Under the pieces are notes generated by a model. The model saw nothing but the letters and a program-made list of their open reading frames with translations. It was not told the DNA's origin and searched no databases. DNA of 64,000 nt from Anoplopoma fimbria (Eukaryota > Chordata > Actinopteri > Perciformes > Anoplopomatidae), in assembly GCF_027596085.1 (NCBI RefSeq), contig NC_072467.1, forward strand, positions 27,576,582 through 27,640,581, given 5' to 3'. Of the stretch, positions 11,699 to 22,199 are shown one piece after another (the first letter of the stretch is position 1; the number at the start of each line of letters is the position of its first letter). The translations under genes were made by a program, and so were the position numbers.

Positions 11699-11890
11699 TG
11701 ATAAGATAAGATAAGATAAAATAAGATAATCCTTTATCAGTCTCACAGCGGGGAAATGTGCAGGATTACAGCAGCAGAGAGGATAGTGCAAACAAGAGAC
11801 AGTAAAAAAACAAGATCAAAACAAGTGTTATAAATAAGTAATAACACAGTAAAGAATATTAAATATATTAAATAAGTAAAGTAAAACATA
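11699..11890 (-). repeat. (GATAA)n-ended retroposon tail
   Basis: GATAAGATAAGATAAGATAA followed by AATCCTTTATCAGTCTCACAGC and GGATTACAGCAGCAGAGAGG. Read on the minus strand it ends in TAAAGGATTATCTTATC repeats, the form of a LINE/SINE 3' end in fish. The same junction occurs at 22141-22215. The rest of 10906-13126 is AT-rich intergenic DNA in which I see no gene. Confidence 0.6.
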
Positions 11891-13126
11891 CACAATAACT
11901 AAAATATTGTATAAACATTTTGGTATCGTACAGTGCAGCGCACATATTCTTTTATTGCACAGATTTATATAGTCGTTTTTTGGTACGTGTGGATGAACCA
12001 ATCGGATTGCTTGATTAAAGCTAAGGGTTTATGAATAAAGCATATTTTTGGTAGATGTTGTTGTGGATGTGTGTGTGGACTTGTCAGCGGCAGTAAAGCA
12101 TGTAGAAAACTACAATACTCAATACTACAATGTGTTGTGGGTTCAGACGACACAACGAATCGTTTCCTCTGAACGGATTAAAGGACTCGTCTGTGGGTTT
12201 TTTGCATGTTTGAGTCTCTTCTCTACAAATCACATTCAGTGCTCTTTACGTTTCAGCCCACCATTGTTTCATTGTTTTATTTAAATGTGGTCTTCCTGCT
12301 TGGAGTCGGTGGTTTCAGTATATTTAGGAATGGTATGAAAAACATATTGAACTCCAAATTTGTCCTTGAGTTCATTCTCATGTCTGCTCTTATACGTCTA
12401 TCTGCATCTTTACGTGATAATGATAACTCTGACAAACGTTAAACATGACATTATGCTTCACTTTAGGAATGTCTTCGAATATTAAGTCAATGAAAAATGT
12501 GAAAAATGTTCTTGAGCCCAAAGTGGCGTCGTCCCTGAAACACACCGTCTAAACCTTTATAGTGAGATCATAAAGAGAAACAAATCTGTCTGCATGAACC
12601 ATTGTTTAGCATTTTGTTCTCCATGAACTAAACTAAATAACATTTTTAGTAAAGAGGACTTTCCAGCAGACCTCTCAGACGTCTGACCGGACACAATAAA
12701 GCTTCTGTGGCAGCAGATTCATGACGTCTGACCTCTGACCTTTATATATTTATCTGGTCAAATATAAATCCTCACACATGCATGAACATTTTGTGAGAGC
12801 TGATGTCACGGTCCGATGTACATTTCGTGTGTTTTTCTGTCTTGTACGTGTGTGTGAGAATTATCTGCAGACGTGTAGCGTGAACACAAACGCCTGTATG
12901 TCTGCGTGTGTGTGTTGTTGTTGTGTGTTTTAAATGTGTGTGTTCTGTCTGGTCCGTGGAGTCTGACGAATCGGTGTCAAATTCTTCAGTCCGACGGACC
13001 AAAAACACGTCGAACAAAACAAACGGTTTACGACTCGAAATGCCTCAAAACATCCAGAAATACCTTCAGGATGATTTACAGGAAACACATCAAACCTGCA
13101 CACGAGACAAAGTCTGAGTAAACGTG

Positions 13127-14740
13127 TTTATTATGTGTTGAACAAAATCATTTCATCAATATATTCAGAATAAAGACAAAGAACAGTGACAGCAAAAATC
13201 TTCCCTTTTCAACAGACTGATAAAACATACTGACTCATACGTAGCCCCAGTGTGATCCTCTCATTATTATTATTATTATTATTATTATAAACAGTATTTA
13301 TCTCTGTGACTCGTCATGATAATGCAAAAGAGGAATAATAATGTGGAAGAAGTACATGGATCCTTTACTGCAGTAGAGTAGTAATACTACACTCTGAAAG
13401 TACTCCACTACAAGTTAAAGCCCTGCTTTCAGAACCGTACTGTAAGTAAAAGTATAAAGTACTTAAAGTGAAAGTATTTATTGATCAGTACAATGTTTTC
13501 ATATTATATCAGATGTTTCTGGAGTAATATTCCTGCTGCATTAATGTGTATGTTTCATTGTAACTCCTCTATAGCACAGTAAAAAGTACAATATGGTACA
13601 AGATGTGGTGGAGGAGAAGTAGAAAGTACGGTATATACAGAATTCATAGTTTTACAATAAAAGTTAAACAAATACAGTGAGTCACCTGCCAAGAGACTAA
13701 AAACACTCAGTGGTTCGACCCCCCCCCTTCTTCTGTTTGACTTCCTTCAGTGAGGTTCTGCTTCCTGCCTTCGCATTCATTACAAACCTCCTTCATCATT
13801 ATGTTCCCTCGTATTACAGACATTTCTGACCCGACCGCCTCCTTTTGCCAGAATTTTCCACATGCTTTTACTTTTATATTATAACTTAATGAAAATGTTG
13901 CTTTTGTTAACTTTAACTCTCTTTCTCTAGTCTGCTCACCTGCTAATCTAACCCCATGTTGTGCAAAACATTCAAGTCACTGAACTAAGCATCGACTTAA
14001 AAAAGAAAAACACCTGATGATGAAAACCTGGAAGTTCATTTTAAAACACTTCAGGTTGTTTCCTGAATATTCTGAGGCTCTTCTTACCAGAAGCAAATGA
14101 AGAAAAGAAAAATAAACATCTTTAATAATACATTTTGTATTTGTTTCTCATGTTGCAACTGTGTTTCCTATGTAGGGAAAAATATCTAGGAAATTACATA
14201 TCTCATCCCTGTTAATTTAGTTTGAAAATAAAATATAATAGATAGTCACATATATAAAGACAATATAAGTGATTAAAATTTCACAGGGTATAATTTCTAG
14301 CTACCACCTTTGTCTGGAAAAGGAAACGCAGTCAGAACTTGGGGGGAAAAACGGGTAAAAAACAATTCTAGAGCCAAAAAGATCAAAGAAAATTTGATGC
14401 TTAGCTCTGAAACTTGAATGTGATGATGGTCATTTCTTTTCATGGGGTTTGTTACAGGCAGAAGAATGTATTCACCATTTTACAGAAGCTCCTTTGGGCG
14501 ACTCTATGAACGTGGAAGCTGCAATACTTTGTGCGTCCATTACTCCCTTTTTTTTATCCCCTCAATAATAGAAAACTTTAGCCGTACATTGACTCACTTT
14601 GAAATTTTAACTTGTAAAATCAATGATTGACTTCTGTGATTTCAGTTGGACTGTAAAAGTTCCCTACCAAACACTGGTGACCCCTGGTGACCCCTGATGA
14701 CCCCTGATGACCCCTGAACCTCCCCCCATCCATCCTCCCC
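13127..14740 (-). other. fbln7: Probable fbln7 3' untranslated region
   Basis: Downstream (minus strand) of the fbln7 stop. A reverse AATAAA lies at 13127-13132 and is taken as the likely poly(A) signal. The region includes a family C repeat (13336-13660), (TTA)n at 13263-13288 and a 10-bp GGTGACCCCT array at 14674-14718. The end point is inference; other reverse AATAAA motifs exist. Confidence 0.45.
14678..14713 (-). repeat. 10-bp array of GGGTCA half-sites with DR4 spacing
   Basis: TGACCC occurs at 14678, 14688, 14698 and 14708, each separated by four bases (CTGG or CTGA). On the minus strand this is GGGTCA in direct repeat with 4-bp spacing, the arrangement used by thyroid-hormone and LXR-type receptor heterodimers. 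It lies in the fbln7 3'UTR about 30 bp from the stop codon. Whether it binds anything is unknown; it may simply be a small minisatellite. Confidence 0.7.
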
Positions 14741-15101
14741 CTAGAACTCGTGGGGAGAAACGAACAGGGTGACCTTGGTGAGGTAGCGGCCCAGCAGGTT
14801 GTTGTGCTCCAGCTCGCTCATCTCCACCTCGGCCTCCAGCGTGGCGGGGCCCTTGATGGGCGTCACCAGGAGGAGGGTGCCCGTCTGTCGGCCGGAGCGC
14901 TGCATGCTGAAGTGGCCCCGCCCACGACCGCCCGCCAGGCCGAAACGCAGTGTGTCGCCAAGGACGCGAGCTGCTGACACCCGGAAGAGGACGCGTGGGG
15001 CGGTCATGTTGGACACCACGGACAGGAAGTGGAAGGAGATGGAGTTTGGCGCCTGAGAGCACGATTTGTCTCCCAGCATGCACGGGTTCCTCTCACAGCG
15101 C
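14741..15101 (-). CDS. fbln7: fbln7 exon 7: fibulin C-terminal domain
   Basis: Reads [20 protein letters not shown], then [39 protein letters not shown] and [17 protein letters not shown], ending [11 protein letters not shown] and TAG at 14741-14743. The family ends FVSPYDF. The acceptor on the minus strand is TTTCCTCAG. The 2.2 kb intron before it (15102-17295) shows no exon. It holds TTTAACC triplication near 16110 and unassigned repeats. Confidence 0.96.
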
Positions 15102-17700
15102 CTGAGGAAACACAAAGAAGATATTGTTGTTTCAGGATCTCTTTTGTTCTACCGTCACTTCCTGTCTCGACTCTGCACCTGGAGCGGTTCTTTTCTTGGT
15201 TTCTCTGATGAAACATGATTCCTGGAGTTAATAAGTCACATTCTGAGATAAATATGACCTCTCTTTGTGATTTTGACAAAGTTAACCAACAGATAAGTTG
15301 TTCATTTGTTAGCATGAAGTTATTTCAGTGGATCAGCACATTGTTGGTTTATCTCTTGAATATCCATGATTTTTACCAACACTCATCTTTTACAAGTTGT
15401 TCCTCTCGTTCCTGGACCAGCAGGATAAACTGATCCATCCAATTAAATAACTACACACTGCTACATGACAGTGCCATGCTATTGGTCCAAAGACCAATTA
15501 TTCTGAAACCCAAAATGTCCTTGTGGACCAAAAGCCAGACAGTCCTTTATCCCAAAAAACAAAAAGCAACAAAACGACAGAATGGCAAGCTACGTTGTCC
15601 CAAAAGTGTTGCCTAAGGGCTTGTTGGCGTAGTTATGTCCTTAAATCGCACAATCGTGAACTGGCTAACAGTGTTTATTAGATTAGATTAGATTAACGGA
15701 ACAGGTTGAAACAAAAACCTATGATTGGTTGACGCTTTAACACGTCATCGGTCGAATAGGACATTTTTCTAAGTAACGTTGTTTAGGAATAATTGGCCTT
15801 CACACCAATTCGGCGCCCCTTCTTTGACACGGCTCATTGAGTGAGTTGGACTTGTCAAGAAAGTTTTATGAACTGGTTATGATATATGATTCTGTTTGCT
15901 GGGTATCTGGACATGTTCACAAGTTCTGGCTTTTTGGCATTTTGAAGCCGAACATCCAGCCGCACATGACAACATTTACCTGAAATGGTGTGGAAAACAA
16001 AATGTCCTCTGCATTCAAAGTCAAGACAACATTCCTAACCCCTTCAGTTATCTATAGAAAGCATCTTGACCAAAGTCACAGCCAAAGATCCTCTCTGGAA
16101 GAAGGAACACGTAACCTTTAACCTTTAACCTTTAACGCTAACCCTGCAGAGTCTGCTCGTGCTCTCCTCCCTGCATTAACAATAAAAACATACAGTCACG
16201 ATTCAGCTGCAGGAATAAATCGAACCTCTATCACTACTTTTGGTTTGTCAGCTGACTGGAGCCTGAAAACCTCAGCAAGGCGTCTTGAAGCCAAACCTCA
16301 GCGCTAACTGTCGGGTGGAGAGAGGAAGTAGGCGACACGGAGGAAGAAGTCATTGTTTTCAAATCTCTCCATCGTCCGGTCTTTGTCCTCTGTGGTTAGA
16401 AGAGTTATGCTTTTCTTTGTCTCCTCAGCCCAGCTTCTTATTCCTCCTCTCGTTGCTTTGTTTGCAGTTTCATTGTTCTGTTGGGATGTGATTTCACTTT
16501 TTTTAGCTGCTAGCTAACGGTGTCTTTTGTCCAATTCAAACGTGTTTTTTTTGTCTGTCCACATCTGGGTTAGTGTCTCAAAAAAACAAAAGAGAATTTA
16601 AACTTTAGTTTCTGTGCAGTTAACAGTTAGTTGAAGTTGACGCTAACTAGATTAGCTTTGTATACTTGCAAAGCATTGTGAATATTTGCTAAAACTCTGA
16701 TTCAACATGGCTATTTGGTGAATGAGCAGCATAGCCGTTGGTCAGTCCATTGATACTACGTTAATTGCCATATCATGGTTCCCAGAGGATGAATTTTAAT
16801 AAGTTTGGCGATCCCTCAAGTTTCTTTCCATGGCGGCCATGAGGTTGACAGTTTGAGTAAAATGTACGGTGGCCCTGAAAGCTCAATTAAGAAAACTTGG
16901 CCGTTGGTCTGCTAGATGCTAGATGCTAGCTGCGACGACTTAAACTTTAGTTTCTGTGCAGCTAACGGTGATTTGAAGTTGATGCTAACTATGCTGCATG
17001 TTTCATCAAATTTATGTTTTTATACGTCGACAAGTTGAATATGTTTCTAAATTTGGCAATGCAGGCCACCGTAGAAGTGCCTTATTGTTTGGAAACTTGT
17101 GAGCGAGGACAAAACATTTCTCCATGGTGGTTTCTATTGACTTTCTTCTTGTCTTTCGGTGTTTGTTTTTAGAAAACATTTTCTTTTTTGACTTGTCATT
17201 GACGTTTGACACCCTACAGATGTGGTCTGGAGATCCGTAGCGCTGCACTGACTAAACAAAGGAAAGCCTTTAAAGTAAGAGGATGTGGTTCTCACATTGG
17301 AGACGTCTTGATGTACGTGGCGTTGTTCATGTGAGGACACTCCACCGTCGCACACTGGAACCCTCCGTAGGTGTTCACACACGCCTGCTCCGCTGTGCAG
17401 TTGTTCATCCGGTTCTCACACTCGTCGATGTCTGAGGAGACAAAGACAGACAGTTACAAAACGTCTGTAAACACCGCCCCACCCCATGACCGGTCGGGAT
17501 GACCTTTGACCTCTGACCTGTGCAGCTGCGCCCGTCTCTGGAGAGGTCGTAGCCGGTTGGACAGAAGCAGTGGAAGCTGCCGGGAGTGTTCACACACTGA
17601 TGGACGCAGAGCCGGCCGGGCTGAGCGAGAGGAAACAGACGACACTCGTCGATGTCTGAAACACACACAAGATCCTCAGTGGAAGTAGTGGTCGAAGTAT

Positions 17701-17775
<75 letters not shown>

Positions 17776-17797
17776 AAGTAGTAGTAGTAGTAGTATA

Positions 17798-17851
<54 letters not shown>

Positions 17852-20800
17852 ATAATAGAAGTAGTAGAAGTACAACTAGTGGTAGTGGATTAGTAAAGTA
17901 GTATGGATAGTCATTTGAGCATTTATAGTAAAGACCACTGACGTCTGCTATCAAGTACATGGAATAAATGCTTGGCTTTCCATATAGTAGTGGTGGTAGT
18001 AGTTGTGGTGGTAGCGGTAGTAGTGGTAGTAGTGGTAGTTCCATATAGTAATGGTGGTATTAGAAGTAGTTCCATTCAGTAGTGGTAGCAGTAGTATTGG
18101 TAGTAGTAGTAGTTGTGGTGGTAGCAGTAGTAGTGGTAGTTCCATATAGCAGTGGTAGCAGTCATAATAGTAATTGTGGTAGTAGTAGTAGCAGTAGTAG
18201 TGGTGGTAGCAGTAGTAGTGGTGGTACTTATAGTGGTGGTAGCAGTAGTAGTGGTAGTTCCGTATGTAGTCGTAGTTATAGTGGTATCAGTAGTAATAGT
18301 GGTACTTATAGTGGTGGTGGTAGCAGTAGTGGTAGTTCCATATAGCAGTGGTAGCAGTCATAATAGTAGTAGTAGTAGCAGCAGTAGTAGTGGTGGTAGT
18401 GGTGGTAGCAGTGGTGGTACTTAGTAGCAGCAGTAGTAGTGGTGGTACTTATAGTGGTGGTAGCAGTAGTAGTGGTAGTTCTGTATAGTAGTGGCCATAG
18501 TTAATAGTAGTAGTAGTAGTTGTAGTAGTAGTATTACATGTAGTAGTTATTAGTGAGAAATATTCACCTGTGCAGATGTTGTTGTCGCGTCCTGATATGG
18601 TGAAACCCACGTCACAGGTGCAGCGGGTGGAGCCCAGGAAGTGAGTGCAGTGAGACGGACGGACGGAGGAGGGCGGAGAGGAAGAAGTGGGGGATGAAGA
18701 GGAAGACGCAGAAGGTGAAGATCCCGAAGAGGTGGAGGAGGAGGAGGAGGAGGTGGAGGTGGAGGAGGAGGAGGAGGAGGAGGAGGCTGACAGAGGTAAA
18801 GAGACAGGGAGGGAGGAGGAAGGAGCAGCAGGAGAGAAGGAGGCCAGGGAGTTTCCTGTGCTGTTGAATCCTAAAAAATAGAATAACAATACTTTAGAAA
18901 ACCACTGGAACCGAATCAGTTTTATGGTCCAGTATCTGTATCATGGTCCAGTATCTGGTACTATGGTCCAGTATCAGTATCATGGTCCAGTATCGGTACT
19001 ATGGTCCAGTATCGTGTCAGTACTATGGTCCAGTATCAGTACTATGGTCCAGTATCAGTATCATGGTCCAGTATCAGTACTCACGTCTGCACATCGGCTG
19101 CTGTCCGCTCCACCTCAGAGACTCCAAACACACCCGTGTGCGCGGTCCAATCAGCTCAAAGTCGGGCTTGCACATGAAGTGGACCTCGTGTCCGATGCCA
19201 AACACCCGGCCCAGTCTGCGTCCGTGAGCTGGGGGTTCTGGTTTGGAGCAGGAAGCTGTGGAGCAGATAGAGACGTGGTCATATACCTTAATCTACGGGT
19301 GTCTGAGAGGGTCTCCACCGCTAAACAGGTCTCACCGCCGGTCTTGAAGATGGCCATGGTGCTGTTGTGCAGAGCGCTCATCTTCTTCCTGAGGGAGCGC
19401 AGGCCCTGCTGGTACGACGCCTCGTGGACCGCCAACATCTTCTCCACCTGCTTCAGCGAGGTCAGCAGGTCGTGGGTGGACGGACACTCCTGTGGGGACG
19501 AGGAGACGTCAGAGGACGGACTTCATTACAGGCGATGTTTGATCGGCTGTCTTTTAGGGAAACCTCTTTGTGTGCTTTGTAGCTAAACAGCCAACGTATC
19601 CTCATACAACTGTTCGTCTTACATCTTACGAAAAAGTTACTCCTTATTTTAAATTGTTCAGCAACACTTGTCAATTTCAGCTAGTCTTTTCAAAATAAAC
19701 TTCTCAGGAAACAACTTAGTTATGTTTAGTTAACAAAACTACTTAGTTAGGTTGAGACAACTAAACTACGTAGTTAGGTTGAGACAACAAAACTACGTAG
19801 TTAGGTTGAGACAACTAAACTACGTAGTTAGGTTGAGACAACTAAACTACGTAGTTAGGTTGAGACAACTAAACTACGTAGTTAGGTTGAGACAACAAAA
19901 CTACGTAGTTAGGTTGAGACAACAAAACTACGTAGTTAGGTTTAGACAACAAAACGAGAAAAAAAAAAAAGAGAGGAAACAAACAAGTGAACTGTCAGCT
20001 AACTTGCTGTTAGGCTAGCAGTTTCCCCCTGCTCCCAGTCATTGTGCTAAGCTAGGCTAAACACGTCCTGGAGCTACAGTATCTGAACTGAAGATTAAAC
20101 AGATTTCTCTCCTGCCTGTTGGGACGATAATAAACAAACATATTTAAAATGCCAGACTGTTACTCAAAGATAATCCATCAATGTTTATCTTCGTCTACAC
20201 TCGGCCAGTCTGTCTCCGGCCTGCAGTGGGTTTCAGGTGTGAGGTCTATACTTAGAGGTGAGGTTTTGACAGCGGCTGCAGTAACACCCGAGTGAAGACT
20301 GTCCCAGAGTCCATCGCTGACCTCCAGCTGACGGCTGAAACACTGAGCTCACGATAACACGACACACAGAAAAACTCACCAGAAACTCAGCTTAATTCTA
20401 TATAGGGCAGTGTTTAAGATTTGACGCCTGCTGTGATAATTCAAAAACACATTTCATATGAAACCTAGAAACAAAATAATCTAAAACATATTTGAAATAA
20501 TAAAAAAATCATTATTATTTTTATTATTATTATCCCTTCATCCATCCATTTTCTTTCTGATTATCCAGAGCATGATAAAATAATAATAATAATAATAATT
20601 ATTATTATTATTATTATAATAAACTTTATTTATAGAACACTTAACAAGTGATTCACAGCGAGAGAAAAACTAAAATAATAAGAATATATTTAAAACCAGT
20701 AAAATAACAGGAAGCTCCAATAAATTCAAGATAAGCTTTCCAATAAAAGTTAGTTTTTAGACGAGACTAAAAGAAAACACAAACGCAGCTCAAATATAAA

Positions 20801-21637
20801 AAAAATAAAACAAACTTTTATAAAATGATTTCTTTTTTTCTGCTAACTTTATCTTTCATAATTAGTTCATAATTTTTATGTAAAAAAAAAAATCTTCAAT
20901 GAATTAATTACACTTACATTTATTACTATTCTTGGACTTTTACTGTAAATTTCTAGTTTGACGACTTTAAAGACCTCAGTAACTAAATACATTCACTCAA
21001 ATACTGTGCTTCAGCTACTTTACTGTACTTGAGTCCATCACATACTACGTTATAGTTGTACTCCATCACATCTCAGAGGTAAACATTGTACTTTTTAATG
21101 CACTACATTTGTATTATTACATTTCTAAATTTAAAACATTAATATAAAATGTAATCACCTTATAAATGATGATGTATTATTCTAGATTAAACTTCCTGCA
21201 GTATATAAAGTAAGTAAGATGAGCTATACATTTACCATCAATAATTATAATAACATAATATAATATATAACATTCTGCATAATGAGTTATTTTGGTACTT
21301 ATACTTTTGTGCTTTAACTGGAGCAAAAGTTTAAATGTGGGACTTTTACATAAAACAGAGTATTCTAAACTGTAGTACTTCTACTTTTATTTTTTTAGAG
21401 TTTAGAACTTCTTCCACTTCTGGTTTGCAGAGTTTTGAGCAGTTCAATCAAATTTGTTTCTTTTTAATTCTCAGATTTCAACATTTCACTTTTGGATGCA
21501 AAGATAGTAAAGGTCCTGCCTGCAGAGTAACTCCTAACATGTTCTTTAGAGTCACCTGAACTCACCTGAGCAGAAGAAGAGGAGGAGGAGGAGGAGGACA
21601 TGTGATGAAGACACAGAATCAGCAGAGCGATCTTCAT
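14741..21637 (-). CDS. fbln7: fbln7, fibulin-7 (complete, seven exons)
   Basis: Secreted matrix glycoprotein of the fibulin family (TM14), a cell-adhesion protein of basement membranes, teeth and cartilage in mammals. Exons in coding order: 21566-21637, 19336-19489, 19085-19255, 18568-18870, 17518-17655, 17296-17431, 14741-15101. All have GT..AG junctions and matching phases and total 1335 nt, 444 residues (human about 439). Order of domains: signal peptide (1-24), coiled coil (about 27-72), sushi/CCP (about 77-133), Ser-rich linker plus an EGF remnant (133-233), two calcium-binding EGF domains each opening DIDEC (234-324), and the fibulin C-terminal domain (325-444, [20 protein letters not shown] ... 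TLFVSPHEF). Sequons include HNST, FNST, NAT and NMT. The first EGF domain after sushi in mammals is missing. The gene faces glg1 tail to tail. Confidence 0.96.
17296..17431 (-). CDS. fbln7: fbln7 exon 6: calcium-binding EGF-like domain
   Basis: [20 protein letters not shown] followed by [20 protein letters not shown] and IKTSPM. The DIDEC opening, NTYGGFQC turn and six-Cys pattern match the last EGF domain of fibulin-7, including the family's YIKTSP exit. Sequons at NCT and NAT. Confidence 0.96.
17518..17655 (-). CDS. fbln7: fbln7 exon 5: calcium-binding EGF-like domain
   Basis: [20 protein letters not shown], then [20 protein letters not shown] and DGRSCT: a standard cbEGF with calcium ligands D-D-E and the NTPGSFHC hydroxylation-type segment. 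The intron to exon 6 is just 86 nt (17432-17517). Confidence 0.96.
17698..18540 (+). repeat. (TAG)n-derived compound microsatellite in an fbln7 intron
   Basis: About 840 bp, nearly the whole intron 17656-18567. It begins as pure TAG repeats (to about 17848) and grades into GGTAGT/GTAGCAGTAGT higher-order variants with dispersed copies of TAGTGGTAGTTCCATATAG (near 18032, 18133, 18328). Reverse-strand poly-Thr/Tyr and poly-Ser open frames here are artefacts. Confidence 0.95.
18568..18870 (-). CDS. fbln7: fbln7 exon 4: Ser-rich linker and EGF remnant
   Basis: Begins [20 protein letters not shown], continues through about 50 residues of almost pure Ser/Thr/Pro, then returns to [20 protein letters not shown] and GRDNNICT. 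The tail matches the mammalian HCSCEAGFHLSGAA segment that precedes the cbEGF domains. The linker is encoded by TCC/TCT triplets (18660-18800 on the plus strand reads GGA/GGAGGT), so it is a coding trinucleotide expansion and likely to be O-glycosylated and length-variable. Confidence 0.92.
18924..19082 (-). repeat. 19-bp tandem array abutting an fbln7 splice donor
   Basis: ATGGTCCAGTATC followed by AGTACT, AGTATC or TGGTACT occurs eight times, filling most of the 214-nt intron 18871-19084. On the minus strand it starts inside the donor itself: GTGAGTACTGATACTGGACC. Each unit also carries TACTGAT, which resembles a branch-point motif. Confidence 0.95.
19085..19255 (-). CDS. fbln7: fbln7 exon 3: sushi (CCP) domain
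   Basis: [55 protein letters not shown]. Four Cys and the Trp of a complement-control module; mammalian fibulin-7 has the similar VDHEVHFTCNPGFRLVGPSS. Phase 1 at both ends. Confidence 0.96.
19336..19489 (-). CDS. fbln7: fbln7 exon 2: N-terminal coiled coil
   Basis: [51 protein letters not shown]. Heptad-like spacing of L/M/V fits the fibulin-7 oligomerising helix (LLSAIRQLQQLLKGQE in mammals). The acceptor is GTCCCCACAG on the minus strand. Confidence 0.94.
19600..19960 (+). repeat. Dispersed repeat family B with a 27-bp minisatellite (array 1)
   Basis: A unique lead (CTTACGAAAAAGTTACTCC ... CTTTTCAAAATAAACTTCTC) is followed from 19739 to 19955 by eight 27-bp units built on ACTACGTAGTTAGGTTGAGA then CAACAAA or CAACTAA. 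It lies in fbln7 intron 1 (19490-21565). The rest of that intron holds (AAT/ATT)n at 20580-20630 and a family C repeat. Confidence 0.92.
20960..21330 (+). repeat. Dispersed repeat family C copy (fbln7 intron 1)
   Basis: AT-rich element with CAGCTACTTTACTGTACTTG, ATCTCAGAGGTAAACATTGT and GTACTTTTTAATGCACTAC. The same blocks recur, in either orientation, at least nine times in the window. Confidence 0.75.
21566..21637 (-). CDS. fbln7: fbln7 exon 1: signal peptide
   Basis: Encodes [13 protein letters not shown], nine Ser and AQ, then splices in phase 0 to EC. This ATG is the only one giving a secretory leader in frame with exon 2. The hydrophobic core is short and followed by a TCC-encoded poly-Ser run, so cleavage is probably near SSAQ-EC. 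Upstream on the minus strand the leader contains a GGA-rich run (plus-strand CTCCTC at 21726-21780). Confidence 0.88.
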
Positions 21638-21725
21638 CCTGACGAACCTCTCGTTGCTTCAGGCTCCTCGGCTGCGTCTCCAAAACTAAATCAGCTCTTC
21701 TGCTTTTCGAGGGCACTTGCCAAAT

Positions 21726-21780
21726 TTCTCCTCCACCTCCTCCACCTCCTCCTCCTCCTCCTCCTCCTCCTCCTCCTCCA
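21726..21780 (-). repeat. (GGA)n tract in the fbln7 5' region
   Basis: The plus strand is CTCCTCCACCTCC followed by about ten CCT units; the minus (sense) strand is a GGA-rich purine tract roughly 90-145 nt upstream of the fbln7 start codon. Such tracts can form two-tetrad quadruplexes. No TATA box is evident; the transcription start is not determined. Confidence 0.6.
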
Positions 21781-21974
21781 GAGCGACTCCCACATCTGGA
21801 ACCACACTTTCACTTCATCAGCATCCCCAGAAATAGACTCTTAAATTAGAAGGAGAAGTCAGCCGGCGGTGGCGTCTTATTTTAATCATCATCATCAGAA
21901 TGAGACAGACAGGACCAAGTGATGTGGCTGCTTAATGACAGGGCAGAATACCTGCTGATTATTATGGGATGTTA

Positions 21975-22027
21975 TCCCCCAACAGAGAGGGAGGGAGAGA
22001 GAGGGAGGGAGGGAGAGGGGGAGAGAG

Positions 22028-22083
<56 letters not shown>
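21975..22083 (+). repeat. (GA)n / GAGG microsatellite
   Basis: GAGGGAGG-type repeats resolve into pure AG from about 22033 to 22083. It is followed at 22141-22200 by twelve GATAA units and the CCTTTATTAGTCC retroposon-end motif seen at 11699. Confidence 0.95.
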
Positions 22084-22086
<3 letters not shown>

Positions 22087-22141
22087 TGCAAGGGTCCTGG
22101 AGGAAGTAAAGTAGATAAGAGATAAGAAATAAAGTATAAAG

Positions 22142-22172
<31 letters not shown>

Positions 22173-22199
22173 AGATAAGATAAGATAAGATAAGATAAT

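Noticed and set aside
16100..16150. CCTTTAACCTTTAACCTTTAAC as an interstitial telomere
   Set aside because: The unit is CCTTTAA, not CCCTAA; only three copies.
17405..17875. Minus-strand 156-residue frame with poly-Thr/Tyr
   Set aside because: Only the DIDEC...GRSCT part (17518-17655) is real coding sequence of fbln7; the rest is (TAG)n and intron.
18687..18881. Plus-strand Glu-rich frame ([15 protein letters not shown])
   Set aside because: Antisense shadow of the fbln7 Ser-rich exon.
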